From Chlorokybus atmophyticus (Eukaryota > Streptophyta > Chlorokybophyceae > Chlorokybales > Chlorokybaceae): 64,000 bases of DNA. The notes under the pieces are model-generated. The model did not search any database. It was not told the origin of the DNA and saw nothing but the letters and a program-made list of their open reading frames with translations. This document shows, piece after piece, positions 20,523 through 30,830 of this stretch. Made by a program: the position numbers and the translations under genes. The DNA lies in NCBI GenBank assembly GCA_009103225.1, contig RHPI01003508.1, positions 126,734-190,733 on the forward strand, given 5' to 3'. Within the stretch, counting starts at the first letter, position 1; every line of letters begins with the position of its first letter.

Positions 20523-21953
20523 ATGGACGGCTTGATGTTTACAATTGAACCACTGGACGTTGACAACTACAACATATGGAGTGTGAAGATGGAGCTACTA
20601 CTGGCCCACAAGGAGCTGTGGAAGTATGTGGATTCGGCGGAGGCAGTCCCTGTAGGCGAAGCGAGTGTCTGGGCAACACAAGGGAGAAAAGCTTTAGCGT
20701 TGATAGGGTTGCACATGGCTGATCATCACCTGGTGCTGATAAAGGAGTGCAAGAGTGCACAGGAGCTTTGGATGAAGTTGGATAGCCACTTCAAGTTGCG
20801 CAACATGGCGAGGAGATTGCAGCTGAGGCAGGAGCTCAACTCATTGCGCAAGGAGAGCGGGGAGCCCATTGTCAAGTTCATGGCGCGAGCGAAGGCGTTG
20901 TGGAGGGACTTGCTGGGTGTTGGCCACGAGCTCAAGAAAGTTGAGGTGGTGTGGGCTGTGCTCTCAGGTTTGCCCAAAGAGTACAGGGTTGTTGTCACTA
21001 TCTTGGAGTCTGGGAAGGAGGACTTGTCAATGGATGGGGTAACACCAATGCTTCTTTAAGAAGAGCAGTGCTTGAGGAAGGAGGACGATGATGGAGAGGG
21101 AGCACCTGGAGGTGCTATGGCATTCACGTCATCATCGAGGCATGTGAACAAGGGCACACGAAGCAGCAACGTGGAGTGTTGGCATTGCGGGGAGCGTCGT
21201 CACATCAAGATAAAGTGTCTTAAGTTGAAGAAGGCTGATGGTGAGCATCGAGCGGTTGCTTTCCATGCATCGGATGAGGGAGCGGAGTATCCTGGGTGGG
21301 TGCTGGACACGGGAGCGAACAGGCATCTCACAAGCGATAGGAGCAAGCTCGCCAACCTCACTCCTTTACCTGAGCCAGTTACGGTGGATTTTGGGAACCG
21401 GCAGATGCTAGAAGCTGTTGCAAAGGGAGATGCCAATCTGAGGTGCAAGGTTGGTTGTATGGTGAAGGCGGTTGTGCTTAGGGATGTACTGTATGTGCTA
21501 GGTGCATGTGCTAGTTTGTTCTCAATACGTAGAGCTACGATAGTTGGTGCAAGGGCTGTGTCTGATGCGGACAAGGCTCGTATAGAGCTTGGTGGTGTCA
21601 CGCATGTAGTAGGCATCAACAGGGGTGGACTCTACTATGTGGAAGAGGACGGTGCGCACAAGGTTGTTGCAACGACAAGGGTGGTCGAGAAGACAGCGTT
21701 TAAAACACCACAAGGTCATGGCAACAAGGAGGAGGCACATAAGGTTGCTGTCACAAGGAGCTCGGAGCCCGTGGGAGCTGAAAATGGCTACAAGGAAGCG
21801 CTGGCGAGCAAGGTGCATCAAGTGAAGGTTAGCAAGGAGCATGTGCATCAAGAGCAGCACAGAGATAAAGGCAAGAAGTTGAAGGCCAACCAAGGGGCCC
21901 GAATTGCTGTGAAGGACAAGGTGCTGAGTAGAGCGTTGGGAGAAACCGCGTAG
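20523..21953 (+). pseudogene. Copia gag-protease polyprotein with one in-frame stop
   Basis: ATG 20523 opens MDGLMFTIEPLDVDNYNIWS, the N-terminus typical of copia gag, with ...WKYVDS, the UBN2-type helical gag (HLVLIKECKSAQELWMKLDS, LQLRQELNSLR, MARAKALWRDL, WAVLSGLPKEY). A TAA at 21057-21059 interrupts MLL*EEQCLRKED; the frame is otherwise continuous. Downstream are a zinc knuckle CWHCGERRHIKIKC (CX2CX4HX4C, with the usual Gly replaced by Arg) and the retropepsin site WVLDTGANRHLTSD (about 21300-21341) with intact D-T-G, followed by a substrate-flap region (YVLGACASLFSI). After about residue 420 the Lys/Gln/His-rich tail replaces the integrase that should follow and stops inside the 3' LTR (LSRALGETA). 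Gag and protease may still work if the stop is read through. Confidence 0.85.
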
Positions 21954-22199
21954 CTTTGTGGATACGTAAGCTTAGCAGACATGGTTCAGCTTGTTGGAAA
22001 GCTCTGGTCGTGAGCTAAATAGAGCAACTTAGAGTGCGTTGAAAGGCTGAGTATTGTGCACGCGGTTGTTGCAAATGTAGACGTGTGTAGAAACTGGCGG
22101 GGTATAAAACCCCTGGACTTGTATGACATTAATGGCAGTAGCAGTCATGCTCTTGTGTTGATGTTGTTGGCGTGTCACTTGCACGTGTGTATGTCAACA
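21922..22199 (+). repeat. Copia 3' LTR
   Basis: About 96% identical to the 5' LTR, with a three-base net deletion near the GTGCACG stretch. Its first 32 bases provide the last codons and the stop of the upstream ORF. No polypurine tract is obvious directly upstream (GTGAAGGACAAGG), consistent with the interior having been rearranged. Confidence 0.9.
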
Positions 22200-22230
22200 C
22201 GTAGTGGGCATTGTGGTCGAGGTCCGGGAT

Positions 22231-23086
22231 GAATTCCATGTTCGCACAGGGCGGGCAGGGTGCGGGAGGGGTGTTCTTGGTGTCGAACCCCACCATGCCT
22301 ACCAAGGGCACAGCCAATGACAACAGTGAACCGGGCGATATCTTACAGGGCTCCCCCTCCGAGTGGGCAAAGGCACACCACAATACTGCCTCTAAGAACA
22401 TCCGACCCACCAGCAGCTGCGACCACGGCGACATGATTGAAGGGACCAAACAAGACTGGTATAACCAAGGTGGGTTACGATGCACTGTCAATGCCACATG
22501 CTAGGGTTCTTTTATCTTGCACATGCACATCCTCAAGTATCTTGCACATGACATACACTGTCAATACCACATGCACAACCTCATGCACAACCTCATGCAC
22601 ATGCACATGAACAGCATGACCAATCTCGCAAATGCACAGCCTATTTCTACTTGCGGGAGCTCACAGGTCGCAAAAGAGAAGCTGCGGAGTACCACGAACG
22701 GGTAATCCATGACCTACTTTAATGTTTCCAGCGGTATTTAAGCATTATGCTTGCAGATTGCCATGTTGGTTAGAGTGAACCGAGAGCAGCGCGGCAGGCT
22801 GACTGTCTGCCTGGCGGAGTGACAACAACAAAGCGAAAGACGAGGTAAGCATGTGTATGCTGATGGGCTAGTCCTCTGGCAGCACGCCACTCTTACAGCA
22901 TCACCAAATGCAGGTGGTCACTCTCAGAGCGACCATCAAGCGCATGCGCATGCACGGCGAGGCGCTGGCATTCAAGCTGAAGGACAAAGTAGCCGCTGTA
23001 CTGTCAGCGAGCGAGGCAGCGGATGAAGATGACTTCGATGTTGAAGTAGAAGACTTGTCGGAGGAGGAACAGGAGGAGGGGGTTTG
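22231..23086 (+). CDS. Probable exons of an unidentified gene
   Basis: Three stretches look like exons. Near 22231-22470 is MNSMFAQGGQGAGGVFLV...DWYNQ followed by GTGGGT. At 22641-22702 YFYLRELTGRKREAAEYHER lies between CACAG and GTAATC. At 22914-23086, after ATGCAG, VVTLRATIKRMRMHGEAL runs to an acidic end DFDVEVEDLSEEEQEEGV and TGA. A further stretch after TTGCAG (22758-22844, MLVRVNREQRGRL) holds a TGA in the frame that would join, so the model is incomplete or the gene is broken. A basic helical part followed by an acidic tail is seen; no family recognised. The copia element lies directly upstream and may have cut off the 5' part. Between 23087 and 23640 I see nothing. Confidence 0.35.
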
Positions 23087-23642
23087 AGGAGGAGTTCTGA
23101 GGCATGCACCACGGGTTGACAAGCTGCGCATGAGTGCGACAGCTAGACTCAATGTTATAGGGTAGTTTCATGCGCAAGTCGGCTGCTCAGTTGCAAGTGG
23201 ACATACTCTCACCACTGCCAGTACATTGTATATATTGTGGGCTTATAGGTGCAAGACCAAACAATCAGCCTAAGGTTTGTACAAGCTGCATAGCATGTTA
23301 ATGTTGGCTTACGGCAAGAATTGCCAACTTTTGTCATATGGCAAGGGTCACATATTAACAGCAGTGTAACGGCAAAAAAACTGCCGGCTATTGCTGTCAG
23401 CTGTCCGTAACTACCGGCTAACGGCTGTCTGTGCACATCAATCAAAGGGGAACTGGTTGACAACTCTCGGCCGGTTAATGCCACTAACAACCACTTTCGG
23501 CCCGCGGCCGTCTGCGTCAGTCCACTCAAGCCAATGGCAAACCCAACAGTCCAAAAGTAACATTTTAGGCAGCGGCAGGCAGGCTTGGGCAGGCTCAGGC
23601 ACTAGTCAGTCCTTCAGTCCTTAATCAGTCACCGTGTAAAAT

Positions 23643-24446
23643 TTGCAGCGACGCCTGTACTCCAAACTGGAAGGGCTGTTAAAGAACACTGACTACAAGA
23701 TCGTCAGTGACGAGGCTGCTGCAGTGGTGTATGTTAATGAGTTTGATGCCACCCTGAGCGAGTTGACGCGCCTGACCCTGAACTACAGCAGGCCCCTTGG
23801 CTACACGCTCGAGAACGCTTTCGAGATCGCACAAGCCATCCATAAGCGCTTGGTGTATGAGAAGGCAATGCTGGACACCAACCGCAGTGCCTCACGGCTT
23901 GTAGCCAGCACAACTACTAAGCCTCCTCGTCGCGAACATGGTCGGGACGCTCCACCAGCACGCGACAAAGGGAAACGGTTATCTCATACTGCTTTGTCTG
24001 CCCCTGTGCTGTGTCATTGCTGTGGACGGCATTGGCACTACTAAAAGGAGTGCACCGAAGAGTACTCAACCCTGGTCTGCGACCACTGTCACAAGACGGG
24101 CCACTTGGAGTCAGTCTGCTAGCTCAAGTTCCCTGAGTTCAGACCTGCCAACAGCTACAATGGCAACAACTCTGGTGGCTACAACAGCAACAACACAGGA
24201 GGCCACAACGGCAACAACTCTGGTGGCTACAATAGCAACCACACCGTAGGTCACAACAACAACAACAACTACGCCAACGCCCGCAAGGAAGAGCAAGGCT
24301 ACAGGGGGAAAAATCGTCCTCCTCAGCGCAAGGGACTGGAAAGACGTCTGCGCGCTGCTGCTGTTGCCACCAAGGCTTTAGCCAACCCGCCAGTTGATAA
24401 CCATATTGCTGCCCTCATGGCGCGTATGGCACGCTTAAAGCAATGA
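23643..24446 (+). pseudogene. Gypsy gag with two zinc knuckles
   Basis: The frame starts within capsid-like sequence (LYSKLEGLLKNTDYKIV, FDATLSELTRLTL, YEKAMLDTNRSAS), then a basic linker and two CX2CX4HX4C knuckles: CHCCGRHWHY*KEC and CDHCHKTGHLESVC. In-frame TAA (24042-24044) and TAG (24120-24122) interrupt them; the second replaces what is commonly a Trp codon. After the knuckles comes an Asn/Gly/Tyr repeat (YNGNNSGGYNSNN units, 24150-24270), then RGKNRPPQRKG and a stop at 24444. Gag packages RNA; the Asn-Gly repeat is probably a flexible linker. A ~1-kb stretch to 25470 continues in weakly conserved frames with several stops and shows no domain. Confidence 0.7.
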
Positions 24447-25474
24447 GCATGACTACCGCGCCTGCGACTCTGCCCGATGGGCACTGATGGCTCCAAAGCG
24501 CACGAGAGACACGAGCACTCCGTCACGCGTTCAGCCACCCCGATGAGCTCGCGGGGAAGCCGCAACATCGTCAGCAGCTACCTCCTCTGAAGCCACCAGT
24601 GGTGCTGCATCAGCGGCAACAGCCACACCGGCTACGCCGTCAGCATCAGCAGCAACTACTCCAATTGCACTAGTGGACATTGTGACGCCAACACTGGTGA
24701 GCACGATGGCGACAGCCACAGCTGTTACCGACTCTGCAGCAGTAGATCGCACCGGTCCCGCTCCAGCTGCAGAACCACCTGTGTCAGCAAGCGTTGAGAC
24801 CATTCTCGCGGCACTATCTCAACCACCGCCACTGCCATCGTCGAGCGCGCTGCCACTGCAGCGACGGGCGCAGCTACATTGCCCGTGCTCTACGTTACTC
24901 AGGCTGTCCCTCGAGGTTAGCAAGCTGAGCGCATGGGCGACCATCATGCGTGGAGCAAACCCCACTACCATTGCTTTTAGGCGCGGAGCAGAGCGCACAA
25001 CGTGCGTTGAACGCAGTGATTGCGTCTTCCCGCTGCCTGAATATCACACCCTGCCAGAACACTACTAAGCGGCAATAGAGGATGAACTCCTCGCCGGCAT
25101 GGCGCCTCCCATGCGAGACCGCGTCTTTGTGGTTAGACCACCTATGGTACTGAAGTTGGCCCTACAGCTGTTTCGGACTCTGCATAACAACATGCAGACC
25201 GCGCCACGCCAGCCCGCACCAGTCCGTCACGAGCCTTTCAAACCAAGCCCATTGAACACTTATCGAGACCGGCAACTGAACTTGTAACAGCACATCGCTG
25301 ATACAGCCGACATGTCTTTGAATGAAAACGAAGCACTGAGACCCCTCAGTACCGTTCGGCTTCACGAGCAATATACCGCTTTGAAATAAGCGTTCACCTG
25401 GCGGCAGGACCCAACTGCAGCAATCAACGCAAGAGCGCAAGCCCTTGCTGCTGCTCGCGCTTCCGTTCCTCAAC

Positions 25475-26002
25475 TGTTACAACCCACTCGACCACAAAAG
25501 ACTTGATGCTTTTATAGTCGATTTGTGGTAATTTAATATACCTTCCCGTTACATTCCCCCCTACTTAAGAACGCTAGCGTCCTCGGCAGCTGGCTCCCAT
25601 CAGCTAGGGAATCATCCAAGGGGTCTGATTGGAGACGGTCACCGGCCCCACCACTCAAGGACTGGCCAATTTAGGCCCATACCGGTCAACACGCGCATAG
25701 CGCACCGCTGTCGGCCCCACAGGTCGCATGGCGACAGGCGGGTTGCGTCCTGCCGCGCCGACTAAACTGGTCCGTCCGACGCGATTGCCATTGAGCAAAT
25801 TGCGTCTTATCGATGATGGCACTTATGAATTGACGATGTATAATGTTCTTGCATCGAAAAACAACGACTGCGGAATTCAAGTGCAATGCAGGAATCAAAC
25901 CCGGGTTCAAGCTCCGATACCAATCTCACAGCCCACTCGACCACAAAAGACTTGATGCTTTTATGGTCGATTTGTGGTAATGTAATGTACCTTCCCGTTA
26001 CA
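25475..26002 (-). mobile_element. TRIM element no. 2, inserted in the gypsy element
   Basis: 79-bp LTRs at 25475-25553 and 25924-26002 (on the minus strand TGTAACGGGAAGG...GTGGGTTGTAACA), 5-bp target duplication TCAAC (25470-25474 and 26003-26007), primer site TGGTATCGGAGC (complement of 25911-25922; 11/12 to the initiator tRNA-Met site) one base inside the LTR, and a purine tract AGTAGGGGGGAA before the 3' LTR. Total 528 bp, non-coding. Just inside the primer site lies GGTTTGATTCC, close to the Pol III box B consensus. A related, older copy in the opposite orientation lies at 35303-35772. Confidence 0.93.
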
Positions 26003-26099
26003 TCAACCGACAATCGCTGGCCTATCGTCCAGCACGACACCTCTCGTTATTAAGCCCAACAGTGACCAGGCGAGGGCGCTGGCTCGACAAACCAGGGGG

Positions 26100-26819
26100 G
26101 TGATCGCACCGCTGCTACCCGCCTCGGCGGAAGACTTGCCAGACGATCAACGGGATCCAGAGCAAGGCTACCTTACACCACAAGGGTGTACACAACGGGA
26201 TGGAGCAGGCTCACTTGGAGAACAGCAAGTTCGCACTGCCCTGTTGCGACAAGCAACCATGCTACATCGACAACAAGGCATCGGCCAGAGACGGATGATG
26301 GGGATGCGAGAAGGTGTCAATGCAGCGCGAGCAAGACTAGTGACTTGGCTAGTCACCAATCACCCCACAGTCCCTCTGTTTGCATTCAGCACGAGATTGT
26401 TGTGGTTGGACGCCTTCCTTCGCTCGCTATGGCAAGCCTATGACGAGGTTGCATCGGCAGCCACCTTAGAAGGAGCTCAAGAGGCCATACTGAGGTTGCC
26501 AAGAGTGGAAGCAGCGCGACAACGCAGATGCAATGCAGCTGCTTATGATGAGCATGTTCAACAGCCAGAGATTTACCTTACTGTGCGGGCACGAGCGACA
26601 ACAGTGCTAGAAGTGAGGGTGGTCAATGGCAGATGGGATGCCTACATGGCAGGAATCCTAAGGGTTCCCACCATCACCCACAACATAAGAGCGCGGCTCT
26701 TGCCCACAGTGTATCTCCAGCCCATGCCTCAGAACCATCGCTGGAGTGATGTGGTCAACAATCCAACAGCCACATGGGAAGGTACATTGGTTAGAGAGAC
26801 AGTCCATGTTGTATGCTAG
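26100..26819 (+). CDS. Gypsy internal ORF of unknown function
   Basis: 240 codons without stops: APLLPASAEDLPDDQRDPEQ, ARLVTWLVTNHPTVPLFAF, a mainly helical middle (LWLDAFLRSLWQAYDEV, AILRLPRVEAARQRR) and YLQPMPQNHRWSDVV near the end. It lies between gag and protease of the methyltransferase-bearing gypsy element, after the inserted TRIM. It may be a second gag-region domain or a linker. No motif is recognised, but the length of the open frame in an otherwise stop-ridden element suggests recent coding use. Confidence 0.45.
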   Translation: MIAPLLPASAEDLPDDQRDPEQGYLTPQGCTQRDGAGSLGEQQVRTALLRQATMLHRQQGIGQRRMMGMREGVNAARARLVTWLVTNHPTVPLFAFSTRLLWLDAFLRSLWQAYDEVASAATLEGAQEAILRLPRVEAARQRRCNAAAYDEHVQQPEIYLTVRARATTVLEVRVVNGRWDAYMAGILRVPTITHNIRARLLPTVYLQPMPQNHRWSDVVNNPTATWEGTLVRETVHVVC

Positions 26820-27183
26820 ACTTATGTGGAAGAACAGGCTGCGCGGGAGGTGGGCTCACAAACACCCTGTCCTTCAGAGTTTTCCCAACAGCCATTGGCT
26901 ACGCCGCCAGGTGACCCCGGCCACGCAGAGGCGCAATCCCCCTGCGCCACAATCAGGGCAGCCACAGGCAGCACCGCCAGCACCCAGGCCGCAACGGGTG
27001 TACCAATAGCCAAGACAAGGATGGTTCGGGCCGAGCCGCGGACAAGAATGTTATTAAGACCCAGCCAGTCGAGGGGCGCTAGTCGCACTGCGCTCGACAC
27101 CATCGGAGAAGACTGCAGCAGCAGTCACCTCACGCACACGCTACTGACGATTCAAGCGGCTGCGCATCAACGCCAACGTAGCC

Positions 27184-27633
27184 ATGATTGCCAACAAAAG
27201 CAAGCATGTCACCATCAATGGACGAGCACCCAAGCGCGTGATGCTTGACTCTAGAGCCCAGCCTGTCATCATTGGACGTTACCTCGCACGCGACCTTGGC
27301 ATCGCCAGCGCTGAGCTGATGCCCTGCCCATACGTGCTCGACACAGCAACCGGTAGCCGTGACAAGGTGATTGGCAACACCAAGCAGGCCCTCTGCATTT
27401 GCTTGACAGGGTTGGACCCTTCCCACAGCACCGAGGTCATACATAAGTGTGTGGTTACCGACGCAGGATCCTTCGACCTGCTGCTGGGACAGGACTTCAA
27501 CTTCCATGTTGGCATGGGGCTGGACTATTGAACAGAGAGGGCATGGTTTCGTCCACATTGCGATGAGGAGTATGGAGAGGTTCAAGGATACCTGGCTCTC
27601 GAGCTGGTGGCTCGCACTCGCTCTCACCAATAG
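27184..27633 (+). pseudogene. Gypsy aspartic protease
   Basis: The frame reads KHVTINGRAPKRVMLDSRAQ, PVIIGRYLARDLGI, CVVTDAGSFDLLLGQDFNF, then GMGLDY, a TGA (27529-27531), and TERAWFRPHC to TAG 27631. It matches retroviral-type proteases of plant gypsy elements (normally LDSGAQP; LGQ...GLDxWTE). The active-site Gly is Arg (DSRA) and the Trp codon after GLDY has become TGA, so it is inactive. It would have cleaved the gag-pol precursor. Confidence 0.75.
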
Positions 27634-27904
27634 TCAGCCGCAACAGCCATCTACAGGTCGGTTTCGACAACCCTTGACAGGTCAGCAGCGGTGGTCACCC
27701 ACAACCATGACCAAGACTCTCCTATCCCATACGAGGAGTCCCAGGAGGATGCCATTGAAGAAGTGGCCCAACAAAAACCATCTAAACGCCGCTGGCGTGC
27801 ACAAGTGGTCGCACATCTACTGCTTACGAGACCACGGCTCACTGCACAGTTCCTTCTTTACAAGGACCAAGCTGCAGTTCAGCAACAACAGTAGATGGCC
27901 GCTG

Positions 27905-28925
27905 GAGTAGTGGAGTTGCACGTGTTCCGCCGACGACAAGGCATCACCGTGTTTTAATTCTTTGGAGGTATAGGTAATGGCCTCCCCGCCGTCCTCAACA
28001 CCAGCGCGACGGTCACCAAGTATTTCTACTGTGACCCTGATCCACACGCACAGATTGCCCTGAGCCACCACCTGCGCCACCTACACAAATGCTACTCGCA
28101 GCGACGGCCGCTATCGGCACTGCAAGGCAGTCTGAAGGCACTGTCACAGAACATTCGTTTAATTATTGAGGATCACCTCCTGGCGGTGGGCAACATTGAC
28201 TTGCTGATAGCAGGATGGGAGTGTCAAGGACACTTCAGAGCAGGCAGAGGCCAAGGACTCACTGATCCTCGCTCGCAATTGTTTTGGGAACCGATGCGTA
28301 TCATAAAAATCCAGCGGAGCAACCAGCTGTCCAGGCCTCCGGAATACATCATTGAGAATGTGCACTCCTAGGACAATAAGCGCCATAACGTGGCGAACAG
28401 CTTTCCACAGGTGTTTTCCTTGCTGGGACATCCTCCTAAAAGCAACGCAGCGCGGCATGATGAATCCCGTGCTCACCGCGTCCACGCGAAGTGGACCAAT
28501 CTGGCTACAGTCGAGGATCTCTTTGCTGTTGATTATTCAAACAGCAATCGTCCATGCGATCTCACCGTCAACGCTATCCTGCACCTTGGGCGCACAGCAC
28601 AACCGGTCACACAACACGATCACCAGCACTTCTACCAATGCAATTAGCATGGTCAACCACGTTGTGCGCTTCGCACTGTGGTGTCTTACCTGGATCATAC
28701 GCCTTCCGCTACCAAGGCAAAGGCATGGTGTTGGATTCCAACACAGGCCGACTGGAGGAACCCAATGCTCGTCAGCGCGAACGCGCCATGGTATTCTCTC
28801 CAGGCAGTATTACAGCTCTCATGCTGACCATTAGTCAGCAATGTCAGTTGTTGGGACGCGCAATGGATTAGAACATAATGGTGGTGTTATTGGAGATATG
28901 CTTTGCTCTTCAGGACCGCTATGTG
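27905..28925 (+). pseudogene. Retrotransposon-encoded DNA (cytosine-5) methyltransferase (DNMT-like)
   Basis: In one frame come GITVF*FFGGIGNGL (motif I; the TAA at 27955-27957 splits it), KYFYCDPDPHAQIAL (motif II, acidic residue for SAM), DLLIAGWECQGHFRAGRGQGL (motif IV, catalytic Cys kept but the preceding Pro is Glu), RSQLFWEPMRI (motif V), EYIIENVHS (motif VI, ENV intact), and RAHRVHAKWTNL (motif VIII, QxRxR-like). TAG at 28369 and 28645 interrupt it. After a frameshift near 28650-28690, GKGMVLDSNTG, PNARQRERAMVFSPG and QLLGRAMD complete the target-recognition and motif X region. Position between protease and RT makes it part of pol. Such enzymes in charophyte gypsy elements have been proposed to methylate retrotransposon DNA. 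This copy is inactive. Confidence 0.83.
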
Positions 28926-28958
28926 TGCTTTCGGGAGCTCGAACACCTGGCGGGGGGG

Positions 28959-29341
28959 NNNNNNNNNNNNNNNNNNNNNNNNNNNNNNNNNNNNNNNNNN
29001 NNNNNNNNNNNNNNNNNNNNNNNNNNNNNNNNNNNNNNNNNNNNNNNNNNNNNNNNNNNNNNNNNNNNNNNNNNNNNNNNNNNNNNNNNNNNNNNNNNNN
29101 NNNNNNNNNNNNNNNNNNNNNNNNNNNNNNNNNNNNNNNNNNNNNNNNNNNNNNNNNNNNNNNNNNNNNNNNNNNNNNNNNNNNNNNNNNNNNNNNNNNN
29201 NNNNNNNNNNNNNNNNNNNNNNNNNNNNNNNNNNNNNNNNNNNNNNNNNNNNNNNNNNNNNNNNNNNNNNNNNNNNNNNNNNNNNNNNNNNNNNNNNNNN
29301 NNNNNNNNNNNNNNNNNNNNNNNNNNNNNNNNNNNNNNNNN
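28959..29341. other. Assembly gap (383 N) flanked by G runs
   Basis: Ns are bordered by GGGGGGG on the left and GGGGGGGG on the right. ORFs drawn across it are artefacts. Sequence between the end of the methyltransferase and the start of RT is missing. Confidence 0.97.
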
Positions 29342-29459
29342 GGGGGGGGCTAATCGTGTTTAAAAGACCAAAGCGGCACAGACCGCCCTCGAAATTGCCC
29401 ACATGAAGGAACATGCAGTCATTGTGGAGGACATTCCGGTAGTCGCCAATGCTACCTCT

Positions 29460-30221
29460 TGATCCCATGCCGTTGGACCACTGGCTACAGACCAGACGCG
29501 AGAACAACTCGAGGCTCTCCTCGACAAGTGGATGAGTCAGTTTAGCTTCAGCGTGAAAAAACTTGGCATCTACTCAGTTCACCAGATGGACATCGAGTTG
29601 GTGGACACCGAACTGGTGTTCCGACGATTGTACCGACTGTTCAAGTTGGAAGAAGACTTGGTGGAGCAGAGGTGCAAGGCTCTGTTAGATGCAGGCCTTA
29701 TAAAAGAGTCCACATCGGACTTTGCGGCCGCGACCGTTATGCCCCTGAAGAAGGGTTCAGCAGGCAACTGGACAGACCGGCGTATGTGCGGTGACTATCG
29801 CCCCCTCAACATCAAGACCAAGCAAGACAGGTATCCAATGCCTACTGCAGAAGGTATCTTTGATGATGTACGAGACTGTACCGTCTTCAGCATCCTGGAC
29901 ATGCGCAAAGGGTACGACCAGATCGCCATCAAGGAGGAGGACAAGCACAAGACCTCTTGCTGGGGCAACCGGCAGCTGTACCAGTGGAAGGTCATGCCCT
30001 TCGGACTGAAAAATGCTCTTACCAAGTTTCAGCACGTCATGGACAAAGCCTTGAAGGGGCTGGACTTCACGCGATGCTACATTGACGACATTCTTATCTT
30101 CATAGGCATCAACGAAGTGCACCTCCAGCACATCGAGAAGGTGCTAGAGAGACTCAAGGGGGTGGGGATGATTGTGCACCCCCACAAGTGCACATTCTTC
30201 ACTCACAAAGTACTTACCTAG
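29460..30221 (+). pseudogene. Gypsy reverse transcriptase
   Basis: The frame reads EQLEALLDKWMSQFSFSVKK, then VEQRCKALLDAGLIKESTSDF, GNWTDRRMCGDYRPLNIKT, DRYPMPTAEGIFDDV, FSILDMRKGYDQIAI, WKVMPFGLKNALTKFQHVMD and the catalytic CYIDDILIFIG (about 30075-30105). These are RT motifs in canonical order with the second and third catalytic Asp intact, making it the best-preserved part of the element. Near 30215 a one-base slip moves the frame (HKV then TYLGHMIVPHG in the next frame), disabling the fusion to RNase H. Confidence 0.88.
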
Positions 30222-30830
30222 GGCACATGATTGTGCCCCACGGTGTGTACGTACAGTATGCAAAAGCGGAGGCCCTGGCAGCTATCCCTGCTCAAACGAA
30301 CCTTACGCGCCTGCGCGCATTCTTGGGCCTTGCCAACTACTATCGCCGGTTCGTGAAGGACTTTGCAAAGATCGCGCGGCCCCTCAACGAGCTCCTGAAG
30401 AAGGAAGTGGAATTTGCGTGGAAGGAGCCACAGCAGCAGGCTTTTGAGGAGTTTAAGGGCAGGCTCACCACAGCTCCCATCCTTTAATGTCCTGACTACA
30501 TAAAGCCCTTCATCCTCCACACCATTTAGAGCAAGCTCGGAGTGGGGGCTGTGCCGGTGCAGCACGATGATAACAAGAAGGAGCGGGTGGTGTCATACGC
30601 CAGCCGAAGCAACAACAGCGCCGAGGCCAACTACAGCAGCTACAAGGGGGAGTGCCTCGCTGCAGTGTGGGCTATTTCCTTCTTCCGACCTTTCCTTTTC
30701 GGTCGACAATTCCAGCTGATCACCGATCATCAGCCACTCAAGTGGTTAATGACCAACCAACATCTGACAGGGTAACTTGCTCGCTGGGCCCTGCTGTTGC
30801 TGGAGTATGACTTTGAGATCGCTTTTGCGC
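30188..30830 (+). pseudogene. Gypsy RT thumb and RNase H
   Basis: LRAFLGLANYYRRFVKDFAKI, RPLNELLKKEVEFAWKEPQQ (connection), then PIL*CPDYIKPFILHTI*SKLGVGAV: TAA at 30485 and TAG at 30527, with Ile in place of the first RNase H catalytic Asp (HTD expected). SYASRSNNSAEANYSSYKGE keeps the Glu, and LITDHQPLKWLM the second Asp. A third stop (LTG*LARWALLLLEYDFEI) follows at about 30773. Decayed. Confidence 0.85.

Larger units (their letters stand above)
20113..22199 (+). mobile_element. Ty1/copia element lacking pol (gag-protease only)
   Basis: Direct LTRs, TGCTGAGTAGAGCG...TATGTCAACA, lie at 20113-20393 (281 bp) and 21922-22199 (278 bp) and are about 96% identical, implying a recent insertion. 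A TATA-like GGTATAAAACCCC sits in each. The interior encodes gag and protease and then passes straight into the 3' LTR: integrase, reverse transcriptase and RNase H are absent, so the element is a deletion derivative that must rely on a complete relative. The five bases on either side (CCAGA and CGTAG) do not match, so either the target duplication has changed or the outer ends belong to different insertions. Confidence 0.9.

Noticed and set aside
28841-29507. Long ORFs spanning 28959-29341
   Set aside because: They consist of Ns; the gap is of unknown content.
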